DNA of 35,900 bases from the NCBI RefSeq assembly GCF_001280005.1, contig NZ_LGDW01000479.1:1-35900 (forward strand), in the 5' to 3' direction. A model generated the notes under the pieces. That model had not been told where the DNA came from. It ran no database searches and saw only the letters and a program-made list of their open reading frames with translations. Positions within the stretch are counted from its first letter, which is position 1; each line of letters starts with the position of its first letter. This DNA is from Streptomyces sp. NRRL WC-3618 (GTDB taxonomy: Bacteria; Actinomycetota; Actinomycetes; Streptomycetales; Streptomycetaceae). A program made the position numbers and the translations under genes. Below, piece by piece: positions 1 through 8,255 of this stretch.

Positions 1-2
1 AC

Positions 3-584
3 CCCACCCCCTACGCCGACAACCTCATCGCCCGCTACCAGGAACCCCAGCGCCGCTACCACACGCTCACCCACCTCACCGCGGTCCTGGACCACATCGA
101 CGTACTGGAGCGGGCCCTCGCCCAGGCCGGGACACTCGCCCCCGACCTCGCCCTCGTCCGCCTCGCCGCCTGGTTCCACGACGCGGTGTACGCACCCGAC
201 CGCTCCGAGAACGAGGAGCGCTCCGCCCGCCTCGCCGAACGCGCGCTCACCGAGGCCGGCGTCTCCCCGGCGGGCACCGCCGAGGTGGCCCGCCTGGTCC
301 GTCTCACCGTCACCCACGCCCCAGCGCCCGACGACCTGGCCGGGCAGGTCCTGTGCGACGCGGACCTCGCGATCCTGGCCGCGCCCCCGGAGACGTACGC
401 CGCGTACACGGCCGCCGTACGCGAGGAGTACGCCTTCGTCCCGGAGGACGCCTTCAGGGAAGGGCGGGCAGCGGTACTGCGCCAACTCCTCGCTCTGCCG
501 AGGCTGTTCTGGACGCCGTACGGAACGGAGCGGTGGGAGAAGGCGGCGCGGGACAACATCACGGCAGAGCTGGAGCGCCTTTAA
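3..584 (+). CDS. HD-domain predicted phosphohydrolase (5' end outside window)
   Basis: The reading frame is open from the window edge, so the start lies upstream. The visible ~193 residues contain the metal-binding pattern of small HD-superfamily proteins: YHTLTHL near the beginning, AAWFHDAVY as the HD motif about 35 residues later, then an ENEERSA helix and a later CDADLAIL acidic motif that can supply another metal ligand. The C-terminus (LPRLFWTPYGTERWEKAARDNI) resembles the group annotated as predicted metal-dependent HD phosphohydrolases; the substrate is not known. It ends 40 bases before the next gene on the same strand. I am sure of the fold family and have no view on the physiological role. 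Confidence 0.85.
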   Translation, partial: PTPYADNLIARYQEPQRRYHTLTHLTAVLDHIDVLERALAQAGTLAPDLALVRLAAWFHDAVYAPDRSENEERSARLAERALTEAGVSPAGTAEVARLVRLTVTHAPAPDDLAGQVLCDADLAILAAPPETYAAYTAAVREEYAFVPEDAFREGRAAVLRQLLALPRLFWTPYGTERWEKAARDNITAELERL

Positions 585-624
585 TCCGTGTCGGTCGGGG
601 CAGCCGACCCCCTATCCTCGCCGC

Positions 625-1737
625 ATGCTGAGTACGGGTGGGAAAGAAGTAGAAGAGGCTGTCGCGAGCATCGTGGCGCTGCTGCGGCCGGCGGTGGACC
701 GGGACTGGGCGAACATCAACGCCGGTCGAGTGGACTGGAGTTGTCGGGAGACTGCGGAGCACGTGGCCAGCGATCTCGTCGCGTACGCGGGGCAGTTGGC
801 GAGTCGGGCGCAGAGCCGTTACGTCCCCTTCGACATCACCATTGACGGCCGGGAAGGCGGGCTGGACCCCGCCGACAACGAGGGCATCCTCGATGTCATC
901 ACGACCACCGGCGCCCTGCTCACCGCCGCCATCCGCACCGCGCCCCGCGACGCGCGCGGCTTCCACCCGTACCCCTTCCGCAGCGCGAACCGCGAGGGCT
1001 TCGCCGCGATGGGCATCGCCGAAGTGCTGCTGCACGCCCACGACATGGCCGAGGGTCTGGGGGTGCCGTACGAAGCGCCCGCGCACCTGGCGGAGTTCGT
1101 CCTCACCCGGATCTTCCCGACCGTCCAGCCCCGCCCCGACCACTGGCAGAACCTGCTCTGGGCGACCGGGCGTGCCGACCTTCCGGCGCACGCCGGCCTT
1201 CCCGGCCGCGACCGGCTCACCGAGTGGCGCTGGACCAACAACCTCGTCCTCGACACCGAACGCCTCCGCCTGGAAGGCGTCACCCCGGCCGCCGCCGCCG
1301 ACCTGGCCGCGGGCGGCACCGGCGGTTTCGACTGGATCGAGGGCGGCCCCTTCGAGGGCACGCGTGACGCCGCCGGAATGGTGACCAAGGCGTACGAAGG
1401 GGGCGTACACCGACCGGAGTTCGGCCTGTACGTCCTCGTACGGCGGGAGGACGACCGCGCCGTCGGCGGCATGGGCTTCCACGGCGTTCCCGACGAGGAC
1501 GGCAAGGCCGAGGTCGGCTACGACCTCGCGGAAGCCGCCCGTGGCAACGGTTACGCCACGGAGGCGCTGCGCGCGCTGGCGAAGTGGGCGCTGGCGCGGG
1601 ACGACGTACGGTCCCTGTTCGCGACCGTCGAGCCGCACAACGCCCCGTCCCACGGGGTGATCACCCGCGCCGGATTCATGCCGGTGAGCGCGGAACTCGA
1701 CGAAAAGGGGCTCCAGGCCTACGAGTTGCGCGGCTGA
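625..1737 (+). CDS. Maleylpyruvate isomerase-like (DinB/MDMPI) domain fused to GNAT acetyltransferase
   Basis: A 370-residue protein of two parts. Residues 1 to ~205 look like the DinB-related mycothiol-dependent maleylpyruvate isomerase N-terminal domain: a helical bundle with WSCRETAEHVASDLVAYAGQL and a later AEVLLHAHDMAEGLGV helix whose histidines fit the metal-site pattern. Residues ~215 to 370 are a GNAT domain: TERLRLEGVTP, then VGGMGFHG, EVGYDLAEAARGNGYATEALRALAKWAL (the acetyl-CoA loop with R/GxGxA) and VEPHNAPSHGVITRAGF. Each half is usually a stand-alone protein, so this is a two-domain fusion, with a thiol-linked or resistance-type modification as a possible role. ATG start. Substrates cannot be read from sequence. 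Confidence 0.85.
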   Translation: MLSTGGKEVEEAVASIVALLRPAVDRDWANINAGRVDWSCRETAEHVASDLVAYAGQLASRAQSRYVPFDITIDGREGGLDPADNEGILDVITTTGALLTAAIRTAPRDARGFHPYPFRSANREGFAAMGIAEVLLHAHDMAEGLGVPYEAPAHLAEFVLTRIFPTVQPRPDHWQNLLWATGRADLPAHAGLPGRDRLTEWRWTNNLVLDTERLRLEGVTPAAAADLAAGGTGGFDWIEGGPFEGTRDAAGMVTKAYEGGVHRPEFGLYVLVRREDDRAVGGMGFHGVPDEDGKAEVGYDLAEAARGNGYATEALRALAKWALARDDVRSLFATVEPHNAPSHGVITRAGFMPVSAELDEKGLQAYELRG

Positions 1738-2021
1738 CGACCCGGCAACCGGTCCGCCCCGCCCGCTTCTTTCCGCCTGCGCAGTCCCGCCCCGTGCAGC
1801 AGCCGCACCACCTCGCGGCTGCTGACCTCCACGGCCCCCGCCCCCACCACATCCCCGTACCGATGCGACGGAATGTCGTAGTGGTCGCGCTCGAAGGCCC
1901 GCGCGGGCACCCCCAACTCCTCGGCGAAGGCGTGCAGCTCCTCGTACGAGACGTCGCTCACCAGGTGGGACCAGAGGCGTCCGTGGCCCGGCCAGGTGGG
2001 CGGATCGATGTAGACCGTCAC
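1719..2021 (-). CDS. DUF4031 family protein
   Basis: A 100-residue protein opening VTVYIDPPTWPGHGRLWSHLVSD and continuing with SYEELHAFAEELGVPARAFERDHYDIPSHRYGDVV, the conserved pattern of DUF4031, a small family with no established function. I place the start at the GTG at 2021, which overlaps the stop of the upstream minus-strand gene by four bases (GTGA). The frame is open further upstream, but that stretch has no recognisable content and lies over the neighbour. The overlap implies translational coupling. Its 3' end overlaps the end of the plus-strand GNAT fusion by 19 bases, so the genes converge tightly. Confidence 0.8.
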   Translation of the reverse strand: MTVYIDPPTWPGHGRLWSHLVSDVSYEELHAFAEELGVPARAFERDHYDIPSHRYGDVVGAGAVEVSSREVVRLLHGAGLRRRKEAGGADRLPGRQPRNS

Positions 2022-2419
2022 GACGAGGCCGCCCCGCCGGCGGTCCCCAGTCCGCCGACCGCCGCGACCCGCACCCCCGCCTTGTGGCACACCCACTGCG
2101 GGTCGGGTCCCAGCTCCGGCTCGACCTCCAGGGCGTGCGGATCGCCGGTGCCGCACACCGGGCACAGCGGCCAGCGGCCGTAGGTCTCCAGCAGCGCGTC
2201 CTGGACGTCCTGGGCCACCAGGCCGGCCACGAAGGCCGCGCCGTCCGGCCACTGCTCGACCCACCAGCGGCGCTGTGCGACCGACCCCTCGACCATCGAG
2301 ACGACGTCCGCCTCGGCGACCTCGCGGGCGGCCAGGTCGGCGAGCACCAGGGCGCGTGCCGCGTGCAACGCCTGCTCCAGTGGGGTGACGGGGCTGCCGG
2401 GATCGCCGATGGGGGTCAT
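2018..2419 (-). CDS. Hypothetical protein with CxxC...CH motif
   Basis: A 133-residue protein, not recognised as a characterised family. The N-terminal half is an Ala-rich helix (ALHAARALVLADLAAREVAEADVVSMVEGS). The C-terminal half has WPLCPVCGTGDPHALEVEPELGPDPQWVCH, a spacing that suggests a small zinc site. It is translationally coupled to the DUF4031 gene and divergent from the RpiR-type regulator. The ATG at 2419 has no clear Shine-Dalgarno sequence. A possible -10 (CACAAT, six bases before the ATG) would make this transcript leaderless. Confidence 0.72.
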   Translation of the reverse strand: MTPIGDPGSPVTPLEQALHAARALVLADLAAREVAEADVVSMVEGSVAQRRWWVEQWPDGAAFVAGLVAQDVQDALLETYGRWPLCPVCGTGDPHALEVEPELGPDPQWVCHKAGVRVAAVGGLGTAGGAASS

Positions 2420-2438
2420 GCACCCATTGTGCGCACTC

Positions 2439-2475
2439 TTGACCGGACGTCCGAACGGAAAATATCTTTCATGAT
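2439..2475 (+). promoter_or_regulatory. Promoter of the murR-like gene, probably leaderless transcript
   Basis: TTGACC at 2439-2444 and TATCTT at 2463-2468 are separated by 18 bases, and the GTG start at 2476 follows the -10 by seven bases. There is no purine-rich ribosome binding site before the GTG. The spacing predicts transcription starting at or next to the start codon. The motifs are seen directly; the leaderless start is inferred. Confidence 0.6.
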
Positions 2476-2502
2476 GTGAGCCGACACGTGAAGGAAATTT
2501 TC
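2458..2502 (+). promoter_or_regulatory. Paired palindromic operator for the MurR/RpiR regulator
   Basis: Two 14-base sites, 2458-2471 (GAAAATATCTTTCA) and 2489-2502 (TGAAGGAAATTTTC), are inverted copies of each other with 12 of 14 positions matching. Each also contains a GAA...TTC palindrome, the layout typical of RpiR-family operators. Their centres are 31 bases apart, about three helical turns. They cover the -10 region and the first codons of the regulator, which suggests autorepression. Confidence 0.65.
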
Positions 2503-3438
2503 GGAGCAGCCGGCGCTCCCCGTGGCAACCCGGCCGCCGCGCCGCCCGCGCCCGCCGCGCTCGCCGCCAAGGTGCGCACCCTCGCGCCCTCGATGACCCG
2601 CTCCATGCAGCGCGTCGCCGAGGCGGTCGCCGCGGATCCGGCCGGCTGCGCGGCCCTCACGGTCACCGGCCTCGCCGAGCTCACCGGCACCAGCGAGGCG
2701 ACGGTCGTACGTACGGCCCGTCTCCTCGGCTACCCGGGCTACCGCGACCTGCGGCTCGCGCTCGCCGGGCTCGCCGCCCACCAGCAGTCGGGGCGCTCCC
2801 CCGCCGTGACCGCCGACATAGCGGTGGACGACCCGATCGCGGACGTCGTGGCGAAACTGGCGTACGACGAGCAGCAGACCCTCGCCGACACGGCCGCCGG
2901 GCTGGACATGGCCCAGCTGTCGGCCGCCGTCGGCGCGCTCGCCGCCGCCCGCCGCGTCGACATATACGGCGTCGGCGCCTCCGGCCTGGTCGCCCAGGAT
3001 CTCGCCCAGAAGCTGCTGCGCATAGGGCTGGTGGCGCACGCCCACAGCGACCCGCACCTCGCCGTCACCAACGCCGTGCAGCTGCGCGCGAAGGACGTCG
3101 CGGTCGCGATCACGCACTCCGGGTCGACCGGGGACGTCATCGAGCCACTCCGGGTCGCCTTCGAGGGTGGGGCCACGACCGTCGCGATCACGGGCCGGCC
3201 GGACGGGCCCGTCACGCAGTACGCCGACCACATCCTGACCACCTCCACGGCCCGCGAGAGTGAGCTGCGCCCGGCGGCCATGTCCTCGCGCACCAGCCAA
3301 CTCCTCGTCGTCGACTGCCTGTTCATAGGCGTGGCGCAGCGGACGTACGAGACGGCCGCCCCCGCGCTCTCCGCCTCCTACGAGGCTCTCGCCCATCGCC
3401 ACACCCCGCGCGGCGGCGGCACCACTTCGCGCCGCTAG
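2476..3438 (+). CDS. MurR/RpiR family transcriptional regulator
   Basis: A 320-residue regulator. A Pro/Ala-rich N-terminal stretch leads into an RpiR-type helix-turn-helix (about residues 35-110; core LTVTGLAELTGTSEATVVRTARLLGYPGYRDLRLALA). A SIS sugar-phosphate binding domain follows (about 130-280), with VDIYGVGASGLVAQDLAQKLLRIG and VAVAITHSGSTGDVI. Regulators of this type sense phosphosugars; the adjacent murQ gene 122 bases downstream points to MurNAc-6-phosphate. The GTG start at 2476 is chosen because the promoter spacing fits a leaderless message there. The operator pair overlapping the start codon makes autoregulation likely. Confidence 0.9.
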   Translation: MSRHVKEIFGAAGAPRGNPAAAPPAPAALAAKVRTLAPSMTRSMQRVAEAVAADPAGCAALTVTGLAELTGTSEATVVRTARLLGYPGYRDLRLALAGLAAHQQSGRSPAVTADIAVDDPIADVVAKLAYDEQQTLADTAAGLDMAQLSAAVGALAAARRVDIYGVGASGLVAQDLAQKLLRIGLVAHAHSDPHLAVTNAVQLRAKDVAVAITHSGSTGDVIEPLRVAFEGGATTVAITGRPDGPVTQYADHILTTSTARESELRPAAMSSRTSQLLVVDCLFIGVAQRTYETAAPALSASYEALAHRHTPRGGGTTSRR

Positions 3439-3560
3439 CGCCCGTGCCCGGACCCCTCCCCCTCACCCTCTCCCTGTCCCTGTCCGGGCAGTACCGACAG
3501 CCGTGACACCGGTGGCGGCGGCAGCCGTCGTACCGGAAGATCCGAAAGAGCACGCACGCC

Positions 3561-4508
3561 ATGGCCCCAACCGCTGACGCCTCCTCCAACTACCGTGCGC
3601 TGAAGGAGGAGTTGGAGACGCTGACAACCGAGGCGTTCCGACCGGAGCTGGCCGAGATCGACCAGCTCCCGACCCTCGACATCGCCAGGCTGATGAACGC
3701 GGAGGACGCGACCGTCCCCGCCGCCGTCGCCGAACGGCTTCCGGAGATCGCCGCCGCGATCGACGCCCTGGCGGCCCGGATGGCACGCGGCGGCCGACTG
3801 GTCTACGCGGGCGCGGGTACGCCGGGCCGGCTCGGCGTACTGGACGCGTCCGAGTGCCCGCCCACCTTCAACACCGACCCGGAGCGGGTCACGGGCGTGA
3901 TCGCGGGCGGCCCCGAGGCGATGGTCACGTCGATCGAGGGCGCCGAGGACTCCAAGGAGCTCGCGGCCGGTGACCTCGACGCGCTCGGCGTCACCGCTCT
4001 GGACACGGTGGTCGGCGTCTCGGCGTCGGGCCGTACGCCGTACGCGGTCGGCGCCGTCGAACACGCCCGCGCGCTGGGCGCGTTGACGGTCGGGCTGTCC
4101 TGCAACACGCACAGCGCGCTCGCGGCGGCGGCCGATCACGGCATCGAGATCGTCGTCGGGCCCGAACTGCTGACCGGCTCGACGCGGCTGAAGGCGGGCA
4201 CGGCGCAGAAGCTGGTCCTCAACATGCTGTCGACGATCACGATGATCAGGCTCGGCAAGACGTACGGGAACCTGATGGTCGACGTACGGGCGTCGAACGA
4301 GAAACTCCGGGCCCGTTCCCGCCGGATCGTCGCTCTGGCGACCGGGGCGGGCGAGGAGGAGATCGAGGCGGCGCTCGCGGCGACGGACGGGGAGACGAAG
4401 GACGCGATCCTCGTCGTCCTCGGCTCGGTCGACGGCCCGACGGCCGCCCGCCTCCTCGCGGAGCACGACGGCCACCTGCGCGCGGCGCTGGCGGCAGCGG
4501 CCCGCTGA
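3561..4508 (+). CDS. murQ: N-acetylmuramic acid 6-phosphate etherase
   Basis: A 315-residue protein matching MurQ over its length. The SIS core contains GGRLVYAGAGTPGRLGVLDASECPPTF, then VIAGG, EGAEDS, the signature GVSASGRTPYAVGAVEHARALGALTVGLSCN, and STRLKAGTAQKLVLNMLSTITMIRLGKTYGNLMVDV. MurQ cleaves the lactyl ether of MurNAc-6-phosphate to GlcNAc-6-phosphate and D-lactate in peptidoglycan recycling. The GlcNAc-6-phosphate it yields is the substrate of NagA, encoded at 29210-30412. It follows the MurR-like regulator and is probably co-transcribed. The ATG at 3561 has only a weak upstream purine run. Confidence 0.95.
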   Translation: MAPTADASSNYRALKEELETLTTEAFRPELAEIDQLPTLDIARLMNAEDATVPAAVAERLPEIAAAIDALAARMARGGRLVYAGAGTPGRLGVLDASECPPTFNTDPERVTGVIAGGPEAMVTSIEGAEDSKELAAGDLDALGVTALDTVVGVSASGRTPYAVGAVEHARALGALTVGLSCNTHSALAAAADHGIEIVVGPELLTGSTRLKAGTAQKLVLNMLSTITMIRLGKTYGNLMVDVRASNEKLRARSRRIVALATGAGEEEIEAALAATDGETKDAILVVLGSVDGPTAARLLAEHDGHLRAALAAAAR

Positions 4509-4521
4509 GGCAGCAGCACAC

Positions 4522-4597
4522 CACTGAGGTGCTCGAGCGTCACTGAGGTGCTCGGGCGTCACTGAGGTGCTCGGGCGTCACTGAGGTGCTCGGGTGT
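4522..4597 (+). repeat. Four tandem copies of a 19-base repeat
   Basis: Four head-to-tail units of CACTGAGGTGCTCGGGCGT at 4522-4540, 4541-4559, 4560-4578 and 4579-4597. Unit 1 differs from units 2 and 3 by one base and unit 4 differs by one. A partial copy follows to 4605. It lies between murQ and the GNAT gene. There is no unique spacer, so it is a minisatellite-like array rather than CRISPR. Confidence 0.9.
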
Positions 4598-4622
4598 TCG
4601 GGCGTCGGGCAGGATGGGCCCC

Positions 4623-5156
4623 ATGACCGAGATCCACACCCCCCGCCTCCTCCTCCGCCGCTGGACCGACGACGACCTCGTGCCCCTGTCGGAGATCTTC
4701 GCGGACTCCCAGGTCATGCGCTGGATCGACGACGGCGAGGTACGTGACCTGGAGTACACGGCGGAGGCCATCGAGCGGTGGGAGGAGGAGTGGGACGAGG
4801 AGGGTTTCGGCCTCTTCGCCGTCGAGCTGCTCGCCTCGGGTGAGCTGATCGGCGCGGTCGGCCTGTCCGTGCCCGGGTTCCTGCCGGAGGTGGCGCACGA
4901 CGTGGCGATCAGCTGGCTGCTCGGTTCCCAGTTCTGGGGCCAGGGGTACGCCTCCGAGGCCGCCCACGCCACCCTGGAGTTCGCCCTCCAGGACCGCGGC
5001 CTCGACCGCGTGATCAGCATCAGCAGAGGGGGCGACGACGCCTCCGAGAACATCATCCGCAAGCTGGGCATGACGGAGGAGCGGGTGACGACCCACCCTG
5101 AGTACGGCCACCAACTGATCGTGCACACGATCGACCTCACGGAGTACGAGGCATAG
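4623..5156 (+). CDS. GNAT family N-acetyltransferase
   Basis: A 177-residue protein beginning MTEIHTPRLLLRRWTDDDLVPLSEIFADSQVMRWI, the usual opening of RimJ/RimL-type acetyltransferases. LIGAVGLSVPG, the acetyl-CoA loop QFWGQGYASEAAHATLEFAL and ENIIRKLGMTEE follow. I start at the ATG at 4623, with AGGA eight bases upstream; an in-frame ATG at 4614 would overlap that ribosome binding site. The acceptor substrate is unknown. The upstream 19-base repeat array ends about 25 bases before the start. Confidence 0.88.
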   Translation: MTEIHTPRLLLRRWTDDDLVPLSEIFADSQVMRWIDDGEVRDLEYTAEAIERWEEEWDEEGFGLFAVELLASGELIGAVGLSVPGFLPEVAHDVAISWLLGSQFWGQGYASEAAHATLEFALQDRGLDRVISISRGGDDASENIIRKLGMTEERVTTHPEYGHQLIVHTIDLTEYEA

Positions 5157-5268
5157 GGGCGGCCCGTACCGCGTTGTCAGTGCCGTGTGCGACGGTGGAA
5201 ACCACTGACCGGCTGACCACTGACCACTGACCGCTCAGCGCACCGCAGGCCGAAGGGACGACGACATC

Positions 5269-5859
5269 GTGAATCACGCCCAGCTGACCGCCCTCGGGCG
5301 AGCCCTGCGCGTCCTCGGCGAGCACGGGGACGCGCTCTCCGGCGACACCGGCGACACGAAACTGCACGAGATCAAGGCCGACCTGAAACGGGCCCTGGCG
5401 ATCCTGGACGACACGGTCACCGGCTCGGCGCCCACGACCCGCTGCGCCGAGCACCCGAACGGCCCGGTGGACGAGAGCGCCAATGACCTCTGCCTGCTCT
5501 GCGAGACGCGCCGCCGCAGCGCCCGCCGCTCCCAGCAGAACGGCACGTACCCACAGGCCCGCCCCACCGACCCGGACTCGGCACCCCCCGAGCGCACGAT
5601 GTCCCGCTACGGCGTCCGCGCGGACCGCCCCCAGCCCCAGCAGCGCTGGATCCCCGAGGTCTGGACCGGCCAGAACTGGCAGCTCTGCGGCACCCCACGC
5701 CGCGACCGCCTGGAGGCCGAGCGCTACCTCTCCGCCGAGCGCCGCGCTCCCCGCCCCGGAATCGCCTACCGCCTGGTCCACGAGTTCACCGACTACGAGG
5801 TCCTACGGATCTGGGGCACACCGGTGAAGGTGGACATCGAGCCGATGGGGAATCTGTAG
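5269..5859 (+). CDS. Hypothetical protein with central Cys motif
   Basis: A 196-residue protein from a GTG start, not recognised. Residues 1-55 form a hydrophilic helical part (ALGRALRVLGEHGDALS...LHEIKADLKRALAIL). A possible zinc-binding segment follows (CAEH...DLCLLC), then an Arg/Pro-rich linker. The C-terminal part is rich in aromatic residues (RWIPEVWTGQNWQLCGTPRRDRLEAERYLSAE, YRLVHEFTDYEVLRIWGTPV) and looks folded. Third-position GC matches neighbouring genes. The 100 bases upstream contain short ACTGACC repeats, at least three within 5202-5235. Confidence 0.75.
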   Translation: MNHAQLTALGRALRVLGEHGDALSGDTGDTKLHEIKADLKRALAILDDTVTGSAPTTRCAEHPNGPVDESANDLCLLCETRRRSARRSQQNGTYPQARPTDPDSAPPERTMSRYGVRADRPQPQQRWIPEVWTGQNWQLCGTPRRDRLEAERYLSAERRAPRPGIAYRLVHEFTDYEVLRIWGTPVKVDIEPMGNL

Positions 5860-6020
5860 CCCTCGCGGACACGCGACACCTCCCTATTCACACAATGTTC
5901 GAAAAATCCTTTCCGCCAGCCCTCGCCTCATCACATAATGTCCTGCTGCCGACGAGTGATCGCTGGGGAGCCCGGGGCGCTGCGCGGGGGACGTGTCTGC
6001 GCCGGGGCGCATGAACTGTA

Positions 6021-6052
6021 TGAGCTGTACGAGTGCTGAGCTGTACGAGTGC
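6021..6052 (+). repeat. Perfect 16-base tandem duplication
   Basis: TGAGCTGTACGAGTGC occurs twice head-to-tail (6021-6036, 6037-6052), flanked by degenerate partial copies on both sides. It is in the 288-base gap before the CWB2 gene. The rest of that gap shows no gene I can support. Confidence 0.85.
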
Positions 6053-6147
6053 ATGAGTGCACGAGCTGCACACCAGTACGTGCGCCGCGATGGGGCGGGC
6101 CGAGTCGTTCGGCGGCAGTCAATCCATCATCTTTGGGGGGCTTTTCC

Positions 6148-8193
6148 TTGAGTTCTCGTACGCGCCGCAGTCTCGCGGCGCTCACCTCGGCCGCCTCGCT
6201 GGCGGCCGGTCTGCTCGGTGCGGTGGCACCGGGCGCGCAGGCCGTCGGCGGTGCTGTGACACCCGGTCAGATCGCTCTCTACGGCGGCAGCACGGGTATC
6301 GCGACCGTCAACTCGAACGGGACCGGCCTGCGTTCCGTCCGCAACATCCCGAACTCCAACTACACCCCGAACTGGGCGCCGGACGGCAGCCGCCTGGTGG
6401 CCGGATGGAGCCAGCTGGTCACCGGCCGGGTCACCGGCAGCACCGCGCCGATCACCCTGCCGTGGGCGACCAAGGTGCGCTCCAGCGCGTCGTACGAGGA
6501 CCCGACGTTCTGGCTGGACGGCCGGTACGTGGTGTTCAGCACCGCCGGCCAGCTCGCCTACGGGCCGTCGGACGGCTCATGGGCGCCGGAGCCGTTGCTG
6601 ACGAACGCCCAGGAACCGGCGACGGTCTGCGACCTGCACCCGACGGCGAGCCCCACGGGCATCCTGGCCTTCGAACGGCGCCACAACTTCGGCTGCTACG
6701 ACAGTCTGGGCATCTGGACGTACAACCCCGTCACCAAGGCGCTGAAGAAGATCATCGCGTCCGGTACGGCACCGGTGTTCTCGGCGGACGGCAGCAAGCT
6801 GGTCTTCACGCGCGTCGTGGACGAGTGGACGCAGCTGTTCACGGCCAAGGCGGACGGCACCGACGTCAAGCAGGTGACCACCGGCGAATCCGATCACCTG
6901 GCCCCGAGCTGGGACCCCGCCGGCGGACGGATCGCCTACGAGGCGCACAGCTCGCACGCCGGCTGGTCCAGCGATGTGCAGACGGTGCGCATCCTCGACC
7001 TGGCGAGCGGGACGTCCACCCAGCTCACCGGCGAGGGCAAGGGCGCCAAGCCCGCGTGGCAGCCGCTGCGGAAGAACATCCTGGCCCGGGTCTACGGCAC
7101 CGGGTCCGTCGGTATCGACGGGGCCGCGTCCCGCTGGACGTTCGACAAGTCGGGCGCTGCCCATGTGCCCGGCCTGATCACCGCCCGGTCGGCGGTGCTG
7201 GTCAACAAGGGCAACGCCTCGTACTCGGCTCCGGGGATCGCGCTGGCCGCCGAGAAGCAGGGCCCGCTCCTGCTGACCTCCGGCAGCCGGCTGGACTCCG
7301 CCGCGGCCTCCGAACTGAAGCGGACGCTTCCCCGGGGCAGCGCCGTCTACCTCAACGGCGGCACCCGCATCCTCGGCTCCCGGGTGGCCGGCCAGGTGCA
7401 GGCGCTCGGCTTCAAGCCGGTGCGTCTCGACAGCACGGACCTCTCGGGACTGTCGGTCAGGGTCGCCAAGCAGATCACGTCGGCCCCGAGCTGGATCTTC
7501 GTCGCCGACGGCAGGGAGTACCACGACCCGATCGCCGCCTCCGCCGCCGCCGGGTCGCTGGGGTACAAGGGCAAGGGCGTGGTCCTGCTGACCAACGGGA
7601 CGAGCGTGTCCGCGTCGGTCAGGAACTACCTGAACGCCCTCAACCCGAGGAACACGAACCTGGTGACGGTCGGCTCCAACGCCACCAAGGCCATCCAGAA
7701 CGTGACCCTCGACGAGATCTGGAACTTCTGGGCCATGGGCGGCAGAACACACGAGGACGTCGCCGCCAACCTGGCCCGCTTCTGGTGGACCTCACCGACG
7801 TGGGCCTCCGTCCAGGACACCTGGTCCTGGCAGAACGCCGCCGCGGGCAGCGCGGTCAGCGCCGTCTCCGGCCCGGTGCTCTGGTCCAGCCGGTCCACGC
7901 TCTCGGCGCCGACCGCGTACTACCTGAGCCAGCGGGCCGCGAGCATCTCGGTCGTGCAGACCTTCGGCGGCAGCGCGTCGTACCCGCCGGCCAACCGCAC
8001 CGGCATCGGTTCCGCCATCGCGGCGAGCAGCGCGTGGACGTCCACGGTGTGGGCGCCGGGCGGGGTGACCCCGGCGAGTGCCGCCACGGCACGGTCCGCC
8101 GCGTCCTCCACCGAAGGTGGCCGTCCGACGTCCACCGCCACGGTGGTCCCGGGCGAGCACCTGCCCGCACCGGACGCGCACAGCGCCCGCTGA
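6148..8193 (+). CDS. Secreted TolB-like beta-propeller protein with cell wall-binding repeat 2
   Basis: A 681-residue exported protein. I choose the TTG at 6148 because a run of six G lies eight bases upstream and the product then starts with an ordinary signal peptide: SSRTRRSLAALTSAASLAAGLLGAVAPGAQA, cleaved near residue 35. The next ~310 residues contain repeated TolB/PD40-type blades (NYTPNWAPDGSRLVAG, APVFSADGSKLVFTR, HLAPSWDPAGGRIAYEA). Residues ~340-520 match cell wall-binding repeat 2 (LLLTSGSRLDSAAASELKRTLPRGSAVYLNGGTRILG, VVLLTNGTSVSASVRNYLNAL, VTVGSNATKAI). This suggests a surface protein held to the wall; its ligand is unknown. Longer in-frame starts at 6049 only add a repeat-derived, Cys-containing stretch. 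Confidence 0.85.
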   Translation: MSSRTRRSLAALTSAASLAAGLLGAVAPGAQAVGGAVTPGQIALYGGSTGIATVNSNGTGLRSVRNIPNSNYTPNWAPDGSRLVAGWSQLVTGRVTGSTAPITLPWATKVRSSASYEDPTFWLDGRYVVFSTAGQLAYGPSDGSWAPEPLLTNAQEPATVCDLHPTASPTGILAFERRHNFGCYDSLGIWTYNPVTKALKKIIASGTAPVFSADGSKLVFTRVVDEWTQLFTAKADGTDVKQVTTGESDHLAPSWDPAGGRIAYEAHSSHAGWSSDVQTVRILDLASGTSTQLTGEGKGAKPAWQPLRKNILARVYGTGSVGIDGAASRWTFDKSGAAHVPGLITARSAVLVNKGNASYSAPGIALAAEKQGPLLLTSGSRLDSAAASELKRTLPRGSAVYLNGGTRILGSRVAGQVQALGFKPVRLDSTDLSGLSVRVAKQITSAPSWIFVADGREYHDPIAASAAAGSLGYKGKGVVLLTNGTSVSASVRNYLNALNPRNTNLVTVGSNATKAIQNVTLDEIWNFWAMGGRTHEDVAANLARFWWTSPTWASVQDTWSWQNAAAGSAVSAVSGPVLWSSRSTLSAPTAYYLSQRAASISVVQTFGGSASYPPANRTGIGSAIAASSAWTSTVWAPGGVTPASAATARSAASSTEGGRPTSTATVVPGEHLPAPDAHSAR

Positions 8194-8207
8194 CCAGGGG
8201 CGACACC

Positions 8208-8255
8208 GACCGTCGCACGCGCAGAAGCCCGACGGCTCCCGCGCGTGCGACGGTC
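8208..8255 (+). terminator. Hairpin terminator after the CWB2 gene
   Basis: A perfect 15-bp stem, 8208-8222 with 8241-8255, and an 18-base loop, starting 15 bases after the stop codon. There is no T-tract, as is common for terminators in this genus. Confidence 0.7.

Noticed and set aside
4522..4605. Possible CRISPR array
   Set aside because: The units abut with no unique spacers and no cas genes are near.
6049..6147. N-terminal extension of the CWB2 protein
   Set aside because: The extra 33 residues come from short repeats and would bury the signal peptide; the TTG at 6148 has a strong ribosome binding site.
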